Below, in pieces: positions 8,895-17,414 of a DNA stretch of 24,943 nt. Source of the DNA: JBBIGV01 sp037447335 (GTDB lineage: Bacteria > Bacteroidota > Ignavibacteria > Ignavibacteriales > Ignavibacteriaceae); assembly GCA_037447335.1 (NCBI GenBank), contig JBBIGV010000054.1, forward strand, positions 1 to 24,943, given 5' to 3'. How positions within the stretch are numbered: position 1 is the stretch's first letter; the number at the start of each line of letters is the position of its first letter. The translations under genes were made by a program, and so were the position numbers. The notes under the pieces were generated by a model. That model saw only the letters and a program-made list of their open reading frames with translations. It searched no databases and was not told the DNA's origin.

Positions 8895-9287
8895 TTAATA
8901 AGGACCGCTGCCTTGACGGTCTCTGTCGTCAAAAGAGCATTCTCCTGCTTCGATATGTCCTTTATATTGTTCTTCCATTGTTAGTTTGAAATGTTCTTCG
9001 AGTGATTTGCAAATATCCGGTCTCTTCAGCCAATTGCCGCTGCTGTCAAGGCAATGAGATTTATCAATAGGAATTTCTTTTTTAAGATAGCAGCCGAAAA
9101 GATCAACTTCATCGGGTTCAAAATTATTTTCATCGAGATATTCTATCAATCCGCAAATTGTATCGGCAAAGTAATGGTTAACAAGCGAATCGTCTTCCGG
9201 CACGACCCAAATTTTGGCAGCATATGTATAAGGAATACTCTTATCGTACTTTGACTTAGGCCCTATAAATCTTTTTATCATGCCCAT
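8895..9287 (-). CDS. Five-cysteine protein of unknown function
   Basis: 130 residues, no signal peptide and no membrane segment, so probably cytoplasmic. It starts MGMIKRFIGPKSKYDK. Five cysteines (45, 66, 79, 93, 117) and several histidines are spread through the chain, and the C-terminus is highly polar with DDRDRQGSGPY, suggesting a conserved, possibly metal-binding or functional tail. Codon use and composition match the neighbours, and the start has AGGAGAG upstream (9295-9301), so I regard it as a real gene. I do not recognise the family with certainty. It is divergent from the outer-membrane protein at 9408 and lies upstream of the lipoprotein at 8451. Confidence 0.6.
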   Translation of the reverse strand: MGMIKRFIGPKSKYDKSIPYTYAAKIWVVPEDDSLVNHYFADTICGLIEYLDENNFEPDEVDLFGCYLKKEIPIDKSHCLDSSGNWLKRPDICKSLEEHFKLTMEEQYKGHIEAGECSFDDRDRQGSGPY

Positions 9288-9407
9288 TTTATTTCTCTCC
9301 TGTTTTTACCTTTAGTAATATGAATAAATATTTGCACTAAATCAATCCGGTTTATCTTTCATTTGAAATCATTTCTGTTAAATTTGTAGATAAAGGAGGA
9401 TGGAAAT

Positions 9408-10331
9408 ATGAAAACTTTATTCTTTTTAACATTTATAGCTGTTCTTGCCACAGCTATTCATGCACAACGTATACCTGACAGGATGTATATATTTAATCCT
9501 TTATTCAACGCCGAAAACCATGCACCGGAAAATGAAACACAGTATATTAATTCGGCAGGCGGATGGGGAGAGTTTGGCGCATACAGAATTGAAAGAGATG
9601 CCGAACATAACTGGTACATCAAACTCGGTTCTTTTATTGAATTTTTCAGAACAGGTAATAATAAAAGTTTTGCGTTTATTTCGAATGTTGAATTTGTTGC
9701 CAACCCGGACAATGATATAAGATTTAAACCACGCGCTCTTATCTGGGAAGAAGGCTTTGTTTATACAGGTAAAGCAGAATCTTATTTCTGGCAGATTGGT
9801 TACTTTCACAGGTGTAAACATGATTTGGATATGTACTTCTACCGCAAACAACGTGCGATGATCTTCGGCAGCATTCAAAGTAAATTTATTTTTCCTCTGA
9901 ATTTCCTGAATGAGAAGGATAATGCACTCTTAAGCTTACGTACTGAAATTTATACAATTCGCCAGGATGAACGATTTCCTTCTCACTGGATGGACTACTC
10001 TTACAACTGGAATCAGCTTATCGGAACAGCGGGTTTTAATTTTAATTTCACAAAGGAAATTTCGCCTCAGTATTTCAACTATTATTTCAACTCTTATTTT
10101 CATGTAAATCTGTTCAGCAGTCACGAAGGATACCTAAGTCGCTTTAAAGATGTAAACAGAGCAACTTTAAACGGCGGAATTTCGGCGGGCATTGCAATAC
10201 GCGGTAATGCTGAGTTCAGAATAGGGTTGGGTTATGAATATCTTTCGGATACTTCAATAAACCCGTTTCCCGAGCCTGCGCATCTTGTAAGCATCGGGGT
10301 TATAGTACTTAATCATACTTCTATAAGATAG
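9408..10331 (+). CDS. Predicted outer-membrane beta-barrel protein
   Basis: 307 residues with a clear signal peptide (MKTLFFLTFIAVLATAIHAQ, cleavage after Ala-His-Ala). The mature chain is rich in alternating aromatic and polar residues (WYIKLGSFIEFF, ESYFWQIGYFHRC, YNYYFNSYFHVNLF) and in paired strands, typical of transmembrane beta strands. The last segments (FRIGLGYEYLSD, LVSIGVIVLN) look like closing strands. It is preceded by an excellent Shine-Dalgarno, AAAGGAGGA at 9392-9400. No enzymatic motif is visible, so its role (porin, lipid or adhesin-type barrel) is open. It is divergent from the five-cysteine gene, and no terminator is evident after it. Confidence 0.65.
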   Translation: MKTLFFLTFIAVLATAIHAQRIPDRMYIFNPLFNAENHAPENETQYINSAGGWGEFGAYRIERDAEHNWYIKLGSFIEFFRTGNNKSFAFISNVEFVANPDNDIRFKPRALIWEEGFVYTGKAESYFWQIGYFHRCKHDLDMYFYRKQRAMIFGSIQSKFIFPLNFLNEKDNALLSLRTEIYTIRQDERFPSHWMDYSYNWNQLIGTAGFNFNFTKEISPQYFNYYFNSYFHVNLFSSHEGYLSRFKDVNRATLNGGISAGIAIRGNAEFRIGLGYEYLSDTSINPFPEPAHLVSIGVIVLNHTSIR

Positions 10332-10438
10332 ATTGATAAATAACACACTGCTTCAAATTGTTTTAAGCTGATCTCTTAATAAATTTAGGCAGTAAATTTT
10401 ATGAATAACTATCGTCAGCGAAAGAAGAACCCCGTTAA

Positions 10439-11641
10439 ATGATGAAAAGCTGGGCAAGCGTCAGGAATCTCCCGCATGATATGTGGGTTTTATTTTATAC
10501 TACGCTGATCAACCGGTCAGGTACGATGGTAATTCTTTTTCTTGTGCTTTATCTTACACAGAAAATAGGAGTAAGTGCATCAGAAGCTGGTATAGCTTTA
10601 CTTGTTTATGGAATCGGCGCTTTCATATCTTCGCCGCTTTCGGGAAAACTTGCTGATAAGATCGGTGCTTTGAAAGTAATGAAGTTATCCTTAACAGGCA
10701 CCAGCGTCCTGATGCTTGTTTACGGGTTCATAACCAATTACTACCTGATACTTCTTTTTTCATTTATTATGGCGGTCATTAACGAAGCATTCCGTCCGGC
10801 AAATCTTTCACTTATAACCGGGATAGTTACGCCGGAACAGCGAAGAATTTCATTTGCGTTAAACAGGCTTGGGATAAATATAGGAATGAGCATCGGACCG
10901 ATTGCCGGCGGATTTCTTATCCTGATAGATTACCACCTTCTCTTTTATGTAAATGCTTTTGCATCTCTTGCCGCATGAATTTATCTGATGTTAACTCCCC
11001 GGACATCATTATCAACCGCTGAAAATACCGAACAGGTTACATCGCAGCTAATTATGAATTTGTCAGTGCTTGGTGATGCAAAGTATCTTTTCTTTTTGTT
11101 CGCAATTATTCCTGCAAACCTTGTGTTTTTCCAGCACATAGGCGGTTTGCCGCTTTATATTGTAGGCGATTTGAAATACTCGACTGCTGCTTTTGGTCTT
11201 TTTTCTGCGATCAATACAGTAATTATAATTTTTGTTGAGGTTCCGCTGAATGATATGATGTTTAAAATGTCATACCGAAAATCTTTATTCATCGGCGTTT
11301 TACTTGCGGCAATCGGTTTTGGAGCGCTTGCCATATCAAGAGATATTACACCGCTGATATTATCAATTGTATTATGGACTTTTGGCGAAATGATTTTCTT
11401 TCCCATTACCGCTGCTTATGCCTCAGAAATTGCGCCGGTAAAACAACGCGGTGAGTATATGGGTTATTTTCAAATGACATTCAGCTTCGGTTTTTCAGCC
11501 GGACCATGGCTTGGTACAGTGCTATATGAAAATTATGGCTCGGTGATTTTGTGGCTGACAACTCTCGGGCTTGGATTGTTCACAGCAGTGTTTATGCTGT
11601 TCTTAAAGGAAAAGTCAAATGGATCAATGAGAATTATCTGA
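10439..11641 (+). pseudogene. MFS transporter interrupted by an in-frame TGA
   Basis: Two open segments lie in the same frame, 10439-10978 and 10988-11641, separated only by TGA at 10976-10978. The first holds about six membrane helices with the MFS loop 2-3 signature GKLADKIGALKVM and the characteristic MWVLFYTTLINRSGTMV start of MdtH/YfcJ-like drug:H+ antiporters. The second holds the other six helices (IGVLLAAIGFGALAIS, QMTFSFGFSAGPWLG). The residue at the stop is expected to be small (context SLAA-stop-IYLML), and GGA to TGA is one substitution. Together they make about 400 residues, a normal MFS size. As read, only the N-terminal half is made, so transport should be lost unless the stop is an error. 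The start could be 10439 or the next ATG at 10442. Confidence 0.85.
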
Positions 11642-11642
11642 A

Positions 11643-12341
11643 ATAATATCGCACTTACGCGGCGATCAGCTATCAAACATGAGCATTATCGGCTTTGCTT
11701 CAGAAAATCAGCTAACGGCTGTTTATCGCGAGGGGAATTCTGTTATAATTAAAGGTTTAAGTGATGAAGAATGGATTTAAATTTCCAGCAAAGACGAAAA
11801 TGAACTCAGAACGCTTTTGAATGAATTGTCGAAAAAAGATATTTACTTCGCTTCTGCTGAAGATTGGATGATACCCATCATTAATGAAAAGAAAAACTTT
11901 GATTGGAAGCTATCGGTTATGCGATGGTATTTACCCGATGATGTGGAAATTCCCGAAAACACAATGAAGACATTCCCGATTTTAAAAGAACACATTGAGT
12001 TCATAATTAACGAATCAAACTATAAGCAGTTTTTAACACAACGATACATAAGGGACAGAATAACCAAATCTTTCAGCGCATGCTTATACGAAGATGAGCA
12101 ACCTGCAGCATGGGGCTTAACTCACGATTATGGCGCACTTGGTTCTTTACATGTTACTGCAAAATACCGCAGAAAAAATTATGGCAAAGAAATTTTGCTC
12201 TCGCTTATTCATCAATGCAGGGAGCTGGGCAAAACTCCTTTCGCTCAGATTGAAGAAACAAACGCCGCAGCTATCAGTCTTGTGAAAAAACTCGGATTTA
12301 TTCAAGACAGAAGAGTAACCTGGATTAAGTGTTTTGAATAA
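11643..12341 (+). pseudogene. GNAT-family N-acetyltransferase, in-frame stop and no clear start
   Basis: The C-terminal GNAT fold is intact: AAWGLTHDYGALGSLHVTAKYRRKNYGKEILLSL contains the acetyl-CoA pyrophosphate loop (Arg-Arg-Lys-Asn-Tyr-Gly-Lys), followed by ETNAAAISLVKKLGFIQDR. The same frame remains coding-like upstream (NMSIIGFASENQLTAVYREG, then GLSDEEWI), but TAA at 11778-11780 interrupts it. The frame is open only back to about 11631, with ATG 11679 as the sole ATG start, and coding-like residues (HLRGDQLSN) precede even that. Translation could restart at TTG 11817, giving 174 residues. It directly follows the MFS gene's stop. Acceptor substrate unknown. Confidence 0.75.
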
Positions 12342-12520
12342 ATAATTCAGATTCTGCCACGTATAAAACATTTTACCGAAAAATTATCTTATAAAAGAAT
12401 AAGTCTCCGGTCAAATTTACTATTCACTTTTACTTTACCTCTGACAAATTTTAACATTTGTTATAAATCCAAACCTAGAATCAATTGCGTTCTTGTTTTT
12501 AATCATAACGAACATTAGCT

Positions 12521-12549
12521 TTTGTTATAAAACAATAAGTATAATTTTT
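12521..12549 (+). promoter_or_regulatory. Possible promoter of the phosphoesterase/sensor operon
   Basis: TTTG (12521-12524), a 17-base spacer and TAATTTTT (12542-12549) approximate the Bacteroidota TTTG...TAnnTTTG pattern, with the final G missing. The upstream box is part of TTTGTTATAAA (12521-12531), an 11-mer also present at 12457-12467. The leader would be only about 10 bases. The rest of the 12342-12563 gap shows no gene. Confidence 0.3.
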
Positions 12550-12563
12550 TTTGTTTTTGAAAA

Positions 12564-13328
12564 ATGAAATTAGGTTTTATTACAGATATCCACGAAGATG
12601 TTCAGAACCTTGAGAAAGCCCTCTCAGTTTTATCTAATGAAAAATGTGATACAATAATTTGTCTCGGCGATATAGTCGGATTTACAATTCCCTTTTTTCG
12701 TTACATTGAAACAAGAGATGCAGAGGAGTGTGTTCGTTTAGTAAGAGAAAATTGTTCCGTTGTTGTGATCGGTAATCACGACCTTTATGCTGTAAAAAAA
12801 GTCCCACATCATAAATTCGGTTTTGATTACACAGAAAACTGGTATGAACTCGATTATGAAGTACGTGCGAAAAAGGCACTAAACAGGATCTGGCTTTATG
12901 AAGACAACGAATTAAGATGCCATTTAAGTGATGATGCAAAGGAATACCTGCGGGGTTTAAATGAAATTGAAATAAGGGAATATGATAATATCAATTTTTT
13001 GTTCTCACACTTTTGCTATCCTGATTTTACCGGTTCGGCAATTTATTTTCCCCGCGAGCCATTTCATCTTGCCAAACATTTTGATTATATGAAGGAGAAT
13101 AATTGTTTAGTCAGTATATCCGGTCATGGTCATCCCGAAGGCGCCATTAAGGTTGATCAAAATAAATTTCGTTTGTCAGGATTCGGAAGTCATCAACTTA
13201 TTGATGAACCCCAATGGATAGTTATCCCTTGTGTTGCAAGAACAAGCAGGTTAAACGGCGTTACTGTTTTAGATACATCAGAAAAAGAATTTAAAGTAAT
13301 ATCATTTAATTCATATACAGGCAAGTAA
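12564..13328 (+). CDS. Calcineurin-like metallophosphoesterase
   Basis: 254 residues with the full set of metallophosphoesterase motifs: D8-I-H10, GD36 (LGDIVG), GN71-H72-D73, H149 (FSHF) and GH188-G-H190, the ligands of the two catalytic metal ions. No signal peptide, so cytoplasmic. The family hydrolyses phosphomono- or diesters, including nucleotides and protein phosphates; the substrate is not readable here. A segment ARTSRLNG near residues 225-232 and the small C-terminal extension resemble YfcE/ApaH-type single-domain enzymes. The stop codon TAA is immediately followed by ATG of the Cache/DUF294 gene (TAAATG), so the two are very probably translationally coupled and functionally linked. 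Confidence 0.88.
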   Translation: MKLGFITDIHEDVQNLEKALSVLSNEKCDTIICLGDIVGFTIPFFRYIETRDAEECVRLVRENCSVVVIGNHDLYAVKKVPHHKFGFDYTENWYELDYEVRAKKALNRIWLYEDNELRCHLSDDAKEYLRGLNEIEIREYDNINFLFSHFCYPDFTGSAIYFPREPFHLAKHFDYMKENNCLVSISGHGHPEGAIKVDQNKFRLSGFGSHQLIDEPQWIVIPCVARTSRLNGVTVLDTSEKEFKVISFNSYTGK

Positions 13329-16220
13329 ATGAAAAAGCCAGGCCCGGTTTCAAAAAGTATTTCTTATGTAAAAGTGCTTTTCCCTACATTAATGACAATA
13401 GGATTATTTATAGCAGCGCTTTTCTGGGTGGTCATACCGCAGTTTGAAAATATTATTCTCGACCGCAAACGGGAAATGCTGCGTGAGCTTACATACTCTG
13501 CCGAAAGTATGATAAATAACTGGTACCGGCTCGAAATGAATGGCGAGCTTAACAGAAGGGAGGCACAGCAATCATCAGTTAATCAGATTAAAACTTTAAG
13601 ATATGGTGACGAGCTGAAAGATTATTTCTGGTTAACCGATCTGCATCCTACAATGCTTACCCATCCATATCGCCCGGATCTTAACGGCAAGGATCTTACA
13701 GAAGTTTACGACTCGCAAAACAAAAAATTATTTGTTGAAATGGTTAATGTTGTTAATGAAAAGGGCGAGGGCTTTGTTGATTATATGTGGCAGTGGAAAG
13801 ACGATTCGACGAGAATTGTTCCTAAACTTTCTTATGTAAAAAAGTTTGAGCCGTGGGGATGGGTTATCGGAACCGGAATCTACGTTGAGGATGTAAAGGA
13901 AGAGATAGCACAAATTGAAAAGAATATAATCACCATTTCAATTCTCATTACTGTTCTTAGTTCCTTATTTCTTTTCTATACCGCATTTCAAAATTATCAC
14001 AGTGAACGAAGGAGAAGAATCGCAGAAGCTGAACTAAGTGAATCACGTGAACGTTACAGAATGCTTGTTGAAGCATCGGGTGAAGGACTGATAATGATAC
14101 TTGAAAATCAGCAGGTGTTCTTTAATAAAGCAGTTTATAATTTACTCGGATATGATGAGGGTGAAATTGAATTAGAGCTTTCTAAAATATTCAGCGCCTT
14201 CCCGGATTCAAAAACATTTGACTTTAAGAATCTCCGCAGAAAAAATGATTCTGATACCACAGAACAGCTTGAGGCAGAATTACTTAAAAAGAATAGCGAA
14301 AAGATAGATGCATTTCTCGTAATATCACCGATAAAATTTCTTAATAACAATGGGGTTGTAATCAGCGTAAAAGACATCAGCCGTTCTAAGAAAATTGAAG
14401 AAGCGCTTGATTATACAAAGGAAAAATATCTCGCTTTAACCAGTAAGCTCACAATTGGAATTTTCAGAGCATTGCCCGACAGCAATGCCCGGTTTACGGA
14501 GATCAATCCCGCGATTAAAAATATTCTCGGCGTTAAAAACGATGAGGAATTACTCAGCGGATCAATATTCGATTACTTTGCGGATAAATCTTTATCAGAT
14601 TCAATTATAGATAATTTAACGAACCATGGATTCATCAAAAACAAAGCTGTTCAGCTTAAACAAAGCAGCGGGAAGATAATTACAGTTTCTTTATCCGCAG
14701 TAATGGTTAAAGACCTGCACGGCAAATTGATTTCTATTGATGGAATTATTGAAGACATATCCGAGCAGCGCAGAACTGATATGGATAAAGAAAAACTTAT
14801 TTTTGATCTGCAGACATCCGTTCTGACACTTTCTCAGAGAATTGCCGGTTTTGTAAAAGAACTTCACACCTGTTCACACAACGCTCCGATCAGTGAAGCG
14901 ATAAAAATTATGACATCCAATAACTGCAATGCTATCCTTGTGCTTGGAAGCAATGGAGAGGAAATAGGATTTATTACGGATCGTGATCTGCGTGAGCGTG
15001 TAATTGCTTCGTCAGTTGCCTTTGATGAACCGGTTTATAAAGTTATGAGCTCACCGATTTACACCATAAGCCCTGCTTCAACAATTTACGAAGCACTCGT
15101 AAAGTTCCGCAAGAAAAGTATCAGACGGCTTGTAGTTAAACGTGCAGACGATTCAATTGCCGGCATTTTAACTATTGATGATATTTTTGATGCATCCTAC
15201 ACAAACTTTCTTTTCTTTATACAGAATATTGAAAATGCTGAAACAGTAAATAAAATATCTCAATACCGCGATCAGCTGTTAATTCTTATAAGAAGTTTAA
15301 TTGAATACAACACAAATATTCAGAGCATTACAAACTTCATTACTTTAATTGCTGATGCAATAACAAAACGGATAATAGAACTGGCAATATGCAAAACAGG
15401 TGCGCCGCCGGCTAAGTTTACATTTATTACGATGGGCAGCGAAGGCAGGGAAGAACAGACTTTAGCAACCGATCAGGATAATGCAATTATTTATGAGGAT
15501 GTCTCTCCCGAAAAAGATGAAGAGGTAAGACAATATTTCAACCGGCTTGGAGAAATAATTTGTGAGGATCTCGCTGCTGCCGGTTACCGGTATTGTAAGG
15601 GCAACATAATGGCTAAGAACAAAAAGTGGTGTCTGCCGTATTCTGCCTGGAAAAGATATTTTACAGAATGGGTAACTTCTTCAAACCCGCAGGATCTTCT
15701 TGACATAAAAATCTTTTTTGATTTCCGCAGTGTTTATGGAGATGAAGAACTTTCAACTCAGCTTCAGAAGCATATACATCACGTTACGGCAAGCTTCAAT
15801 ACATTCTTTGTTTATATGAGTGAAAGTGTTCTTAACATAAACATTCCTGATAATATACAGAAGCTTAAAGCTCCGATTGATGTAAAACTTTTACTGCTGC
15901 CGGTAGTTGATTTTGCGCGGCTTTACACAATTAAGCAGAAGCTGAATGAAACAAATACTTACCGAAGACTTGAAGCAATAAATGACAAAGGTGTTCTTTC
16001 AAATGCCGTTTATAAAAGTGTTTCCTATTGTTATAACTTTTTGATGCGCCTAAGATTAAAACATCAGATAGAATGTTTCGATAATAACATTGAAATTGAT
16101 AACGTAGTAAACCCTGCCGGTTTGACTGATGTTGAAAAACAGCTGCTTAAAAGTTACTTCGATGTTTTAGAATACCTGAGAAATAAAATAAATATGGATT
16201 TCAAAGGTGTAAAGGTATAA
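13329..16220 (+). CDS. Membrane sensor: Cache-PAS-PAS-CBS-CBS-nucleotidyltransferase (DUF294)
   Basis: 963 residues, intact. TM1 is at about 15-37, then an extracytoplasmic sCache_2-type domain (38-195: DYFWLTDLHPTMLTHPY..LNGKDL, WVIGTGIYVEDV), and TM2 at about 198-219. Cytoplasmic parts: PAS 1 (237-355, RYRMLVEASGEGLIMI), PAS 2 (360-485), and two CBS repeats (about 510-635: GFITDRDLRERV, AGILTIDDIFDAS). The DUF294-type nucleotidyltransferase follows, with G703-S-E-G-R-E-E and D715-Q-D717, the GlnD-like GS...DxD catalytic signature. The C-terminal helical DUF294_C domain runs to the end. There is no kinase, GGDEF or HD output. It probably senses a small periplasmic ligand, integrates adenine nucleotides through CBS and transfers a nucleotide to an unknown target. 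DUF294/CBS proteins often neighbour ActP-like symporters, and one lies downstream here. Confidence 0.9.
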   Translation: MKKPGPVSKSISYVKVLFPTLMTIGLFIAALFWVVIPQFENIILDRKREMLRELTYSAESMINNWYRLEMNGELNRREAQQSSVNQIKTLRYGDELKDYFWLTDLHPTMLTHPYRPDLNGKDLTEVYDSQNKKLFVEMVNVVNEKGEGFVDYMWQWKDDSTRIVPKLSYVKKFEPWGWVIGTGIYVEDVKEEIAQIEKNIITISILITVLSSLFLFYTAFQNYHSERRRRIAEAELSESRERYRMLVEASGEGLIMILENQQVFFNKAVYNLLGYDEGEIELELSKIFSAFPDSKTFDFKNLRRKNDSDTTEQLEAELLKKNSEKIDAFLVISPIKFLNNNGVVISVKDISRSKKIEEALDYTKEKYLALTSKLTIGIFRALPDSNARFTEINPAIKNILGVKNDEELLSGSIFDYFADKSLSDSIIDNLTNHGFIKNKAVQLKQSSGKIITVSLSAVMVKDLHGKLISIDGIIEDISEQRRTDMDKEKLIFDLQTSVLTLSQRIAGFVKELHTCSHNAPISEAIKIMTSNNCNAILVLGSNGEEIGFITDRDLRERVIASSVAFDEPVYKVMSSPIYTISPASTIYEALVKFRKKSIRRLVVKRADDSIAGILTIDDIFDASYTNFLFFIQNIENAETVNKISQYRDQLLILIRSLIEYNTNIQSITNFITLIADAITKRIIELAICKTGAPPAKFTFITMGSEGREEQTLATDQDNAIIYEDVSPEKDEEVRQYFNRLGEIICEDLAAAGYRYCKGNIMAKNKKWCLPYSAWKRYFTEWVTSSNPQDLLDIKIFFDFRSVYGDEELSTQLQKHIHHVTASFNTFFVYMSESVLNINIPDNIQKLKAPIDVKLLLLPVVDFARLYTIKQKLNETNTYRRLEAINDKGVLSNAVYKSVSYCYNFLMRLRLKHQIECFDNNIEIDNVVNPAGLTDVEKQLLKSYFDVLEYLRNKINMDFKGVKV

Positions 16221-16252
16221 TCACGATTCCGGATCTTCAATAAGAGAATAAC

Positions 16253-16291
16253 TAACAGATAAGTCACAGAGTGTCCGTGACTTATCTGTTA
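16253..16291. terminator. 15-bp perfect hairpin between convergent genes
   Basis: TAACAGATAAGTCAC (16253-16267) and its exact reverse complement (16277-16291) enclose the 9-base loop AGAGTGTCC. It lies between the end of the sensor gene (+) and the end of the outer-membrane pseudogene (-), so it can serve both directions. There is no T-run on either side, so it may act as a transcript-stabilising or weak bidirectional terminator. Confidence 0.6.
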
Positions 16292-16309
16292 AATGTTTGT
16301 CAACCAGAA

Positions 16310-16887
16310 CTAAAACCCTACCGCCGCACCAACGTGAAAAACAGGTTCCCATTTTTTAAATGGAGAGTTTTTATCCTGTATAACATCAACAAGAACTTCT
16401 GCATATACAGAGGCGTTAGGTCCTATCGGCTGTTTATAACCAGCTCCAAGCAGCAGGAACGGAACCCAGACTCTATCTGACTCAAACTTGTTAGTAACAG
16501 AATTTAGGCTGTATTGCTCGTAATTCCTGTAAACAAATTCAGCATGAAGGCAACCAAGCGCAATAGGACTGTACCTTGCAAAAACGCTTCCGCCAAAATT
16601 ATGATATGTTAAATCCTGCACATCATTATCTTCCATAATAAAAGAGTAATGAGCTTTAAGCCCTAAGGAAAATTTAGAAGTGACTTTATACCCCGCCATT
16701 GGTTCAAGGCTTACCATAAGGTAATCATTCCAGAAATTAGCGCCTAAATTTCCACCGAAGTACCATTTGCCTTTCTGTCTGAAGGAGGCGCATCGGGCAA
16801 GTAATTTGTGTTATCGGAAATATCAATGTTGCTGGCTGCAAACACGGAAATGAAATACAAAAGCGATAAAGCAACTGTTTTCTTCAA
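16310..16887 (-). pseudogene. Small outer-membrane beta-barrel protein with one frameshift
   Basis: Start TTG at 16887 has AGAGGAG well placed upstream and opens a signal peptide (KKTVALSLLYFISVFAAS), followed by NIDISDNTNYLPDAPPSDR and then, in that frame, a stop. The barrel continues in a shifted frame: QKGKWYFGGNLGANFWNDYL leads straight into the open frame 16717-16310 (SLEPMAGYKVT, FSLGLKAHYSF, NASVYAEVLVDVIQ) and ends VGAAVGF, with the terminal Phe typical of outer-membrane proteins. The shift lies near 16775-16795, and the span is 578 bases (3n+2). Restored, it would be about 190 residues, an OmpW/OmpX-size barrel. Probably non-functional unless the shift is a read error. Confidence 0.8.
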
Positions 16888-16958
16888 TTATCACTCCTCT
16901 CCTATTAATTAATCCGCAGAAGAAAACTAATACTTCTGTAAATAAACTACCAGCTCAT

Positions 16959-16989
16959 TTTGAAATGTTGCGCTTGTACGCTAATTTTC
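16959..16989 (+). promoter_or_regulatory. Possible promoter of the DUF485-actP operon
   Basis: TTTG (16959-16962), a 19-base spacer and TAATTTTC (16982-16989) match the Bacteroidota TTTG-N19-TAnnTTTG layout except for the last base. Transcription would begin near 16997, giving a leader of about 58 bases. Confidence 0.35.
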
Positions 16990-17054
16990 GATTGTAATTT
17001 CGTTCTAATATACGTGCTTTTATAAACCTGCACCCAATTAAAACAGGAGAGACT

Positions 17055-17369
17055 ATGGGTATCCGTGCAAGCCGCGTTTCAGAAATCCTCGAATCTGAAA
17101 AATTCAAAAATCTCGTCAAGAAAAGACTAACCGTATCCCTGTCACTAACCGCTATAATGCTGCTTGTCTATTTCGGCTTTATGCTTACGATTGCTTTTTA
17201 TAAAGACCTGCTAGCAATCAAAATCGGTGAACACATAACACTTGGCTTACCAATAGGAATTGGTGTTATAGTATTCGCATGGCTGTTGACCGGCTTTTAC
17301 ACCCGCTGGGCTAACAACAAGTATGATAAGGCAGTCCGGGAACTTCGCAACGAAATTTTAGAGAAGTAA
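17055..17369 (+). CDS. DUF485 (YjcH-like) membrane protein, symporter partner
   Basis: 104 residues with two membrane helices (LTAIMLLVYFGFMLTIAFY and ITLGLPIGIGVIVFAWLLTGF), a charged N-terminal region (SEILESEKFKNLVKK) and the family-typical TGFYTRWANNKYD after helix 2. This is the DUF485/YjcH family, nearly always encoded immediately before an ActP-type sodium:solute symporter. Its biochemical role is unproven; a small subunit or modulator of the symporter is the usual inference. AGGAGAG lies upstream, and the symporter gene follows after 45 bases. Intact. Confidence 0.9.
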   Translation: MGIRASRVSEILESEKFKNLVKKRLTVSLSLTAIMLLVYFGFMLTIAFYKDLLAIKIGEHITLGLPIGIGVIVFAWLLTGFYTRWANNKYDKAVRELRNEILEK

Positions 17370-17414
17370 CAGTTAACCACATTTATAAACAAAAAGATTT
17401 TAGGAGAACTTTTC

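Noticed and set aside
9362..9386. TTTG...TAAATTTG as promoter of the outer-membrane protein at 9408
   Set aside because: The -7 box fits, but the spacing to TTTG is only 13 bases and transcription would start inside the Shine-Dalgarno.
9501..9878. 125-residue minus-strand frame inside the outer-membrane protein gene
   Set aside because: Shadow frame; the plus-strand frame has signal peptide, Shine-Dalgarno and beta-strand pattern.
10976..11780. TGA/TAA/TAG read as sense codons (alternative genetic code)
   Set aside because: All three stop codons appear inside different dead genes, while intact genes such as metH end normally at TGA; no single reassignment explains them.
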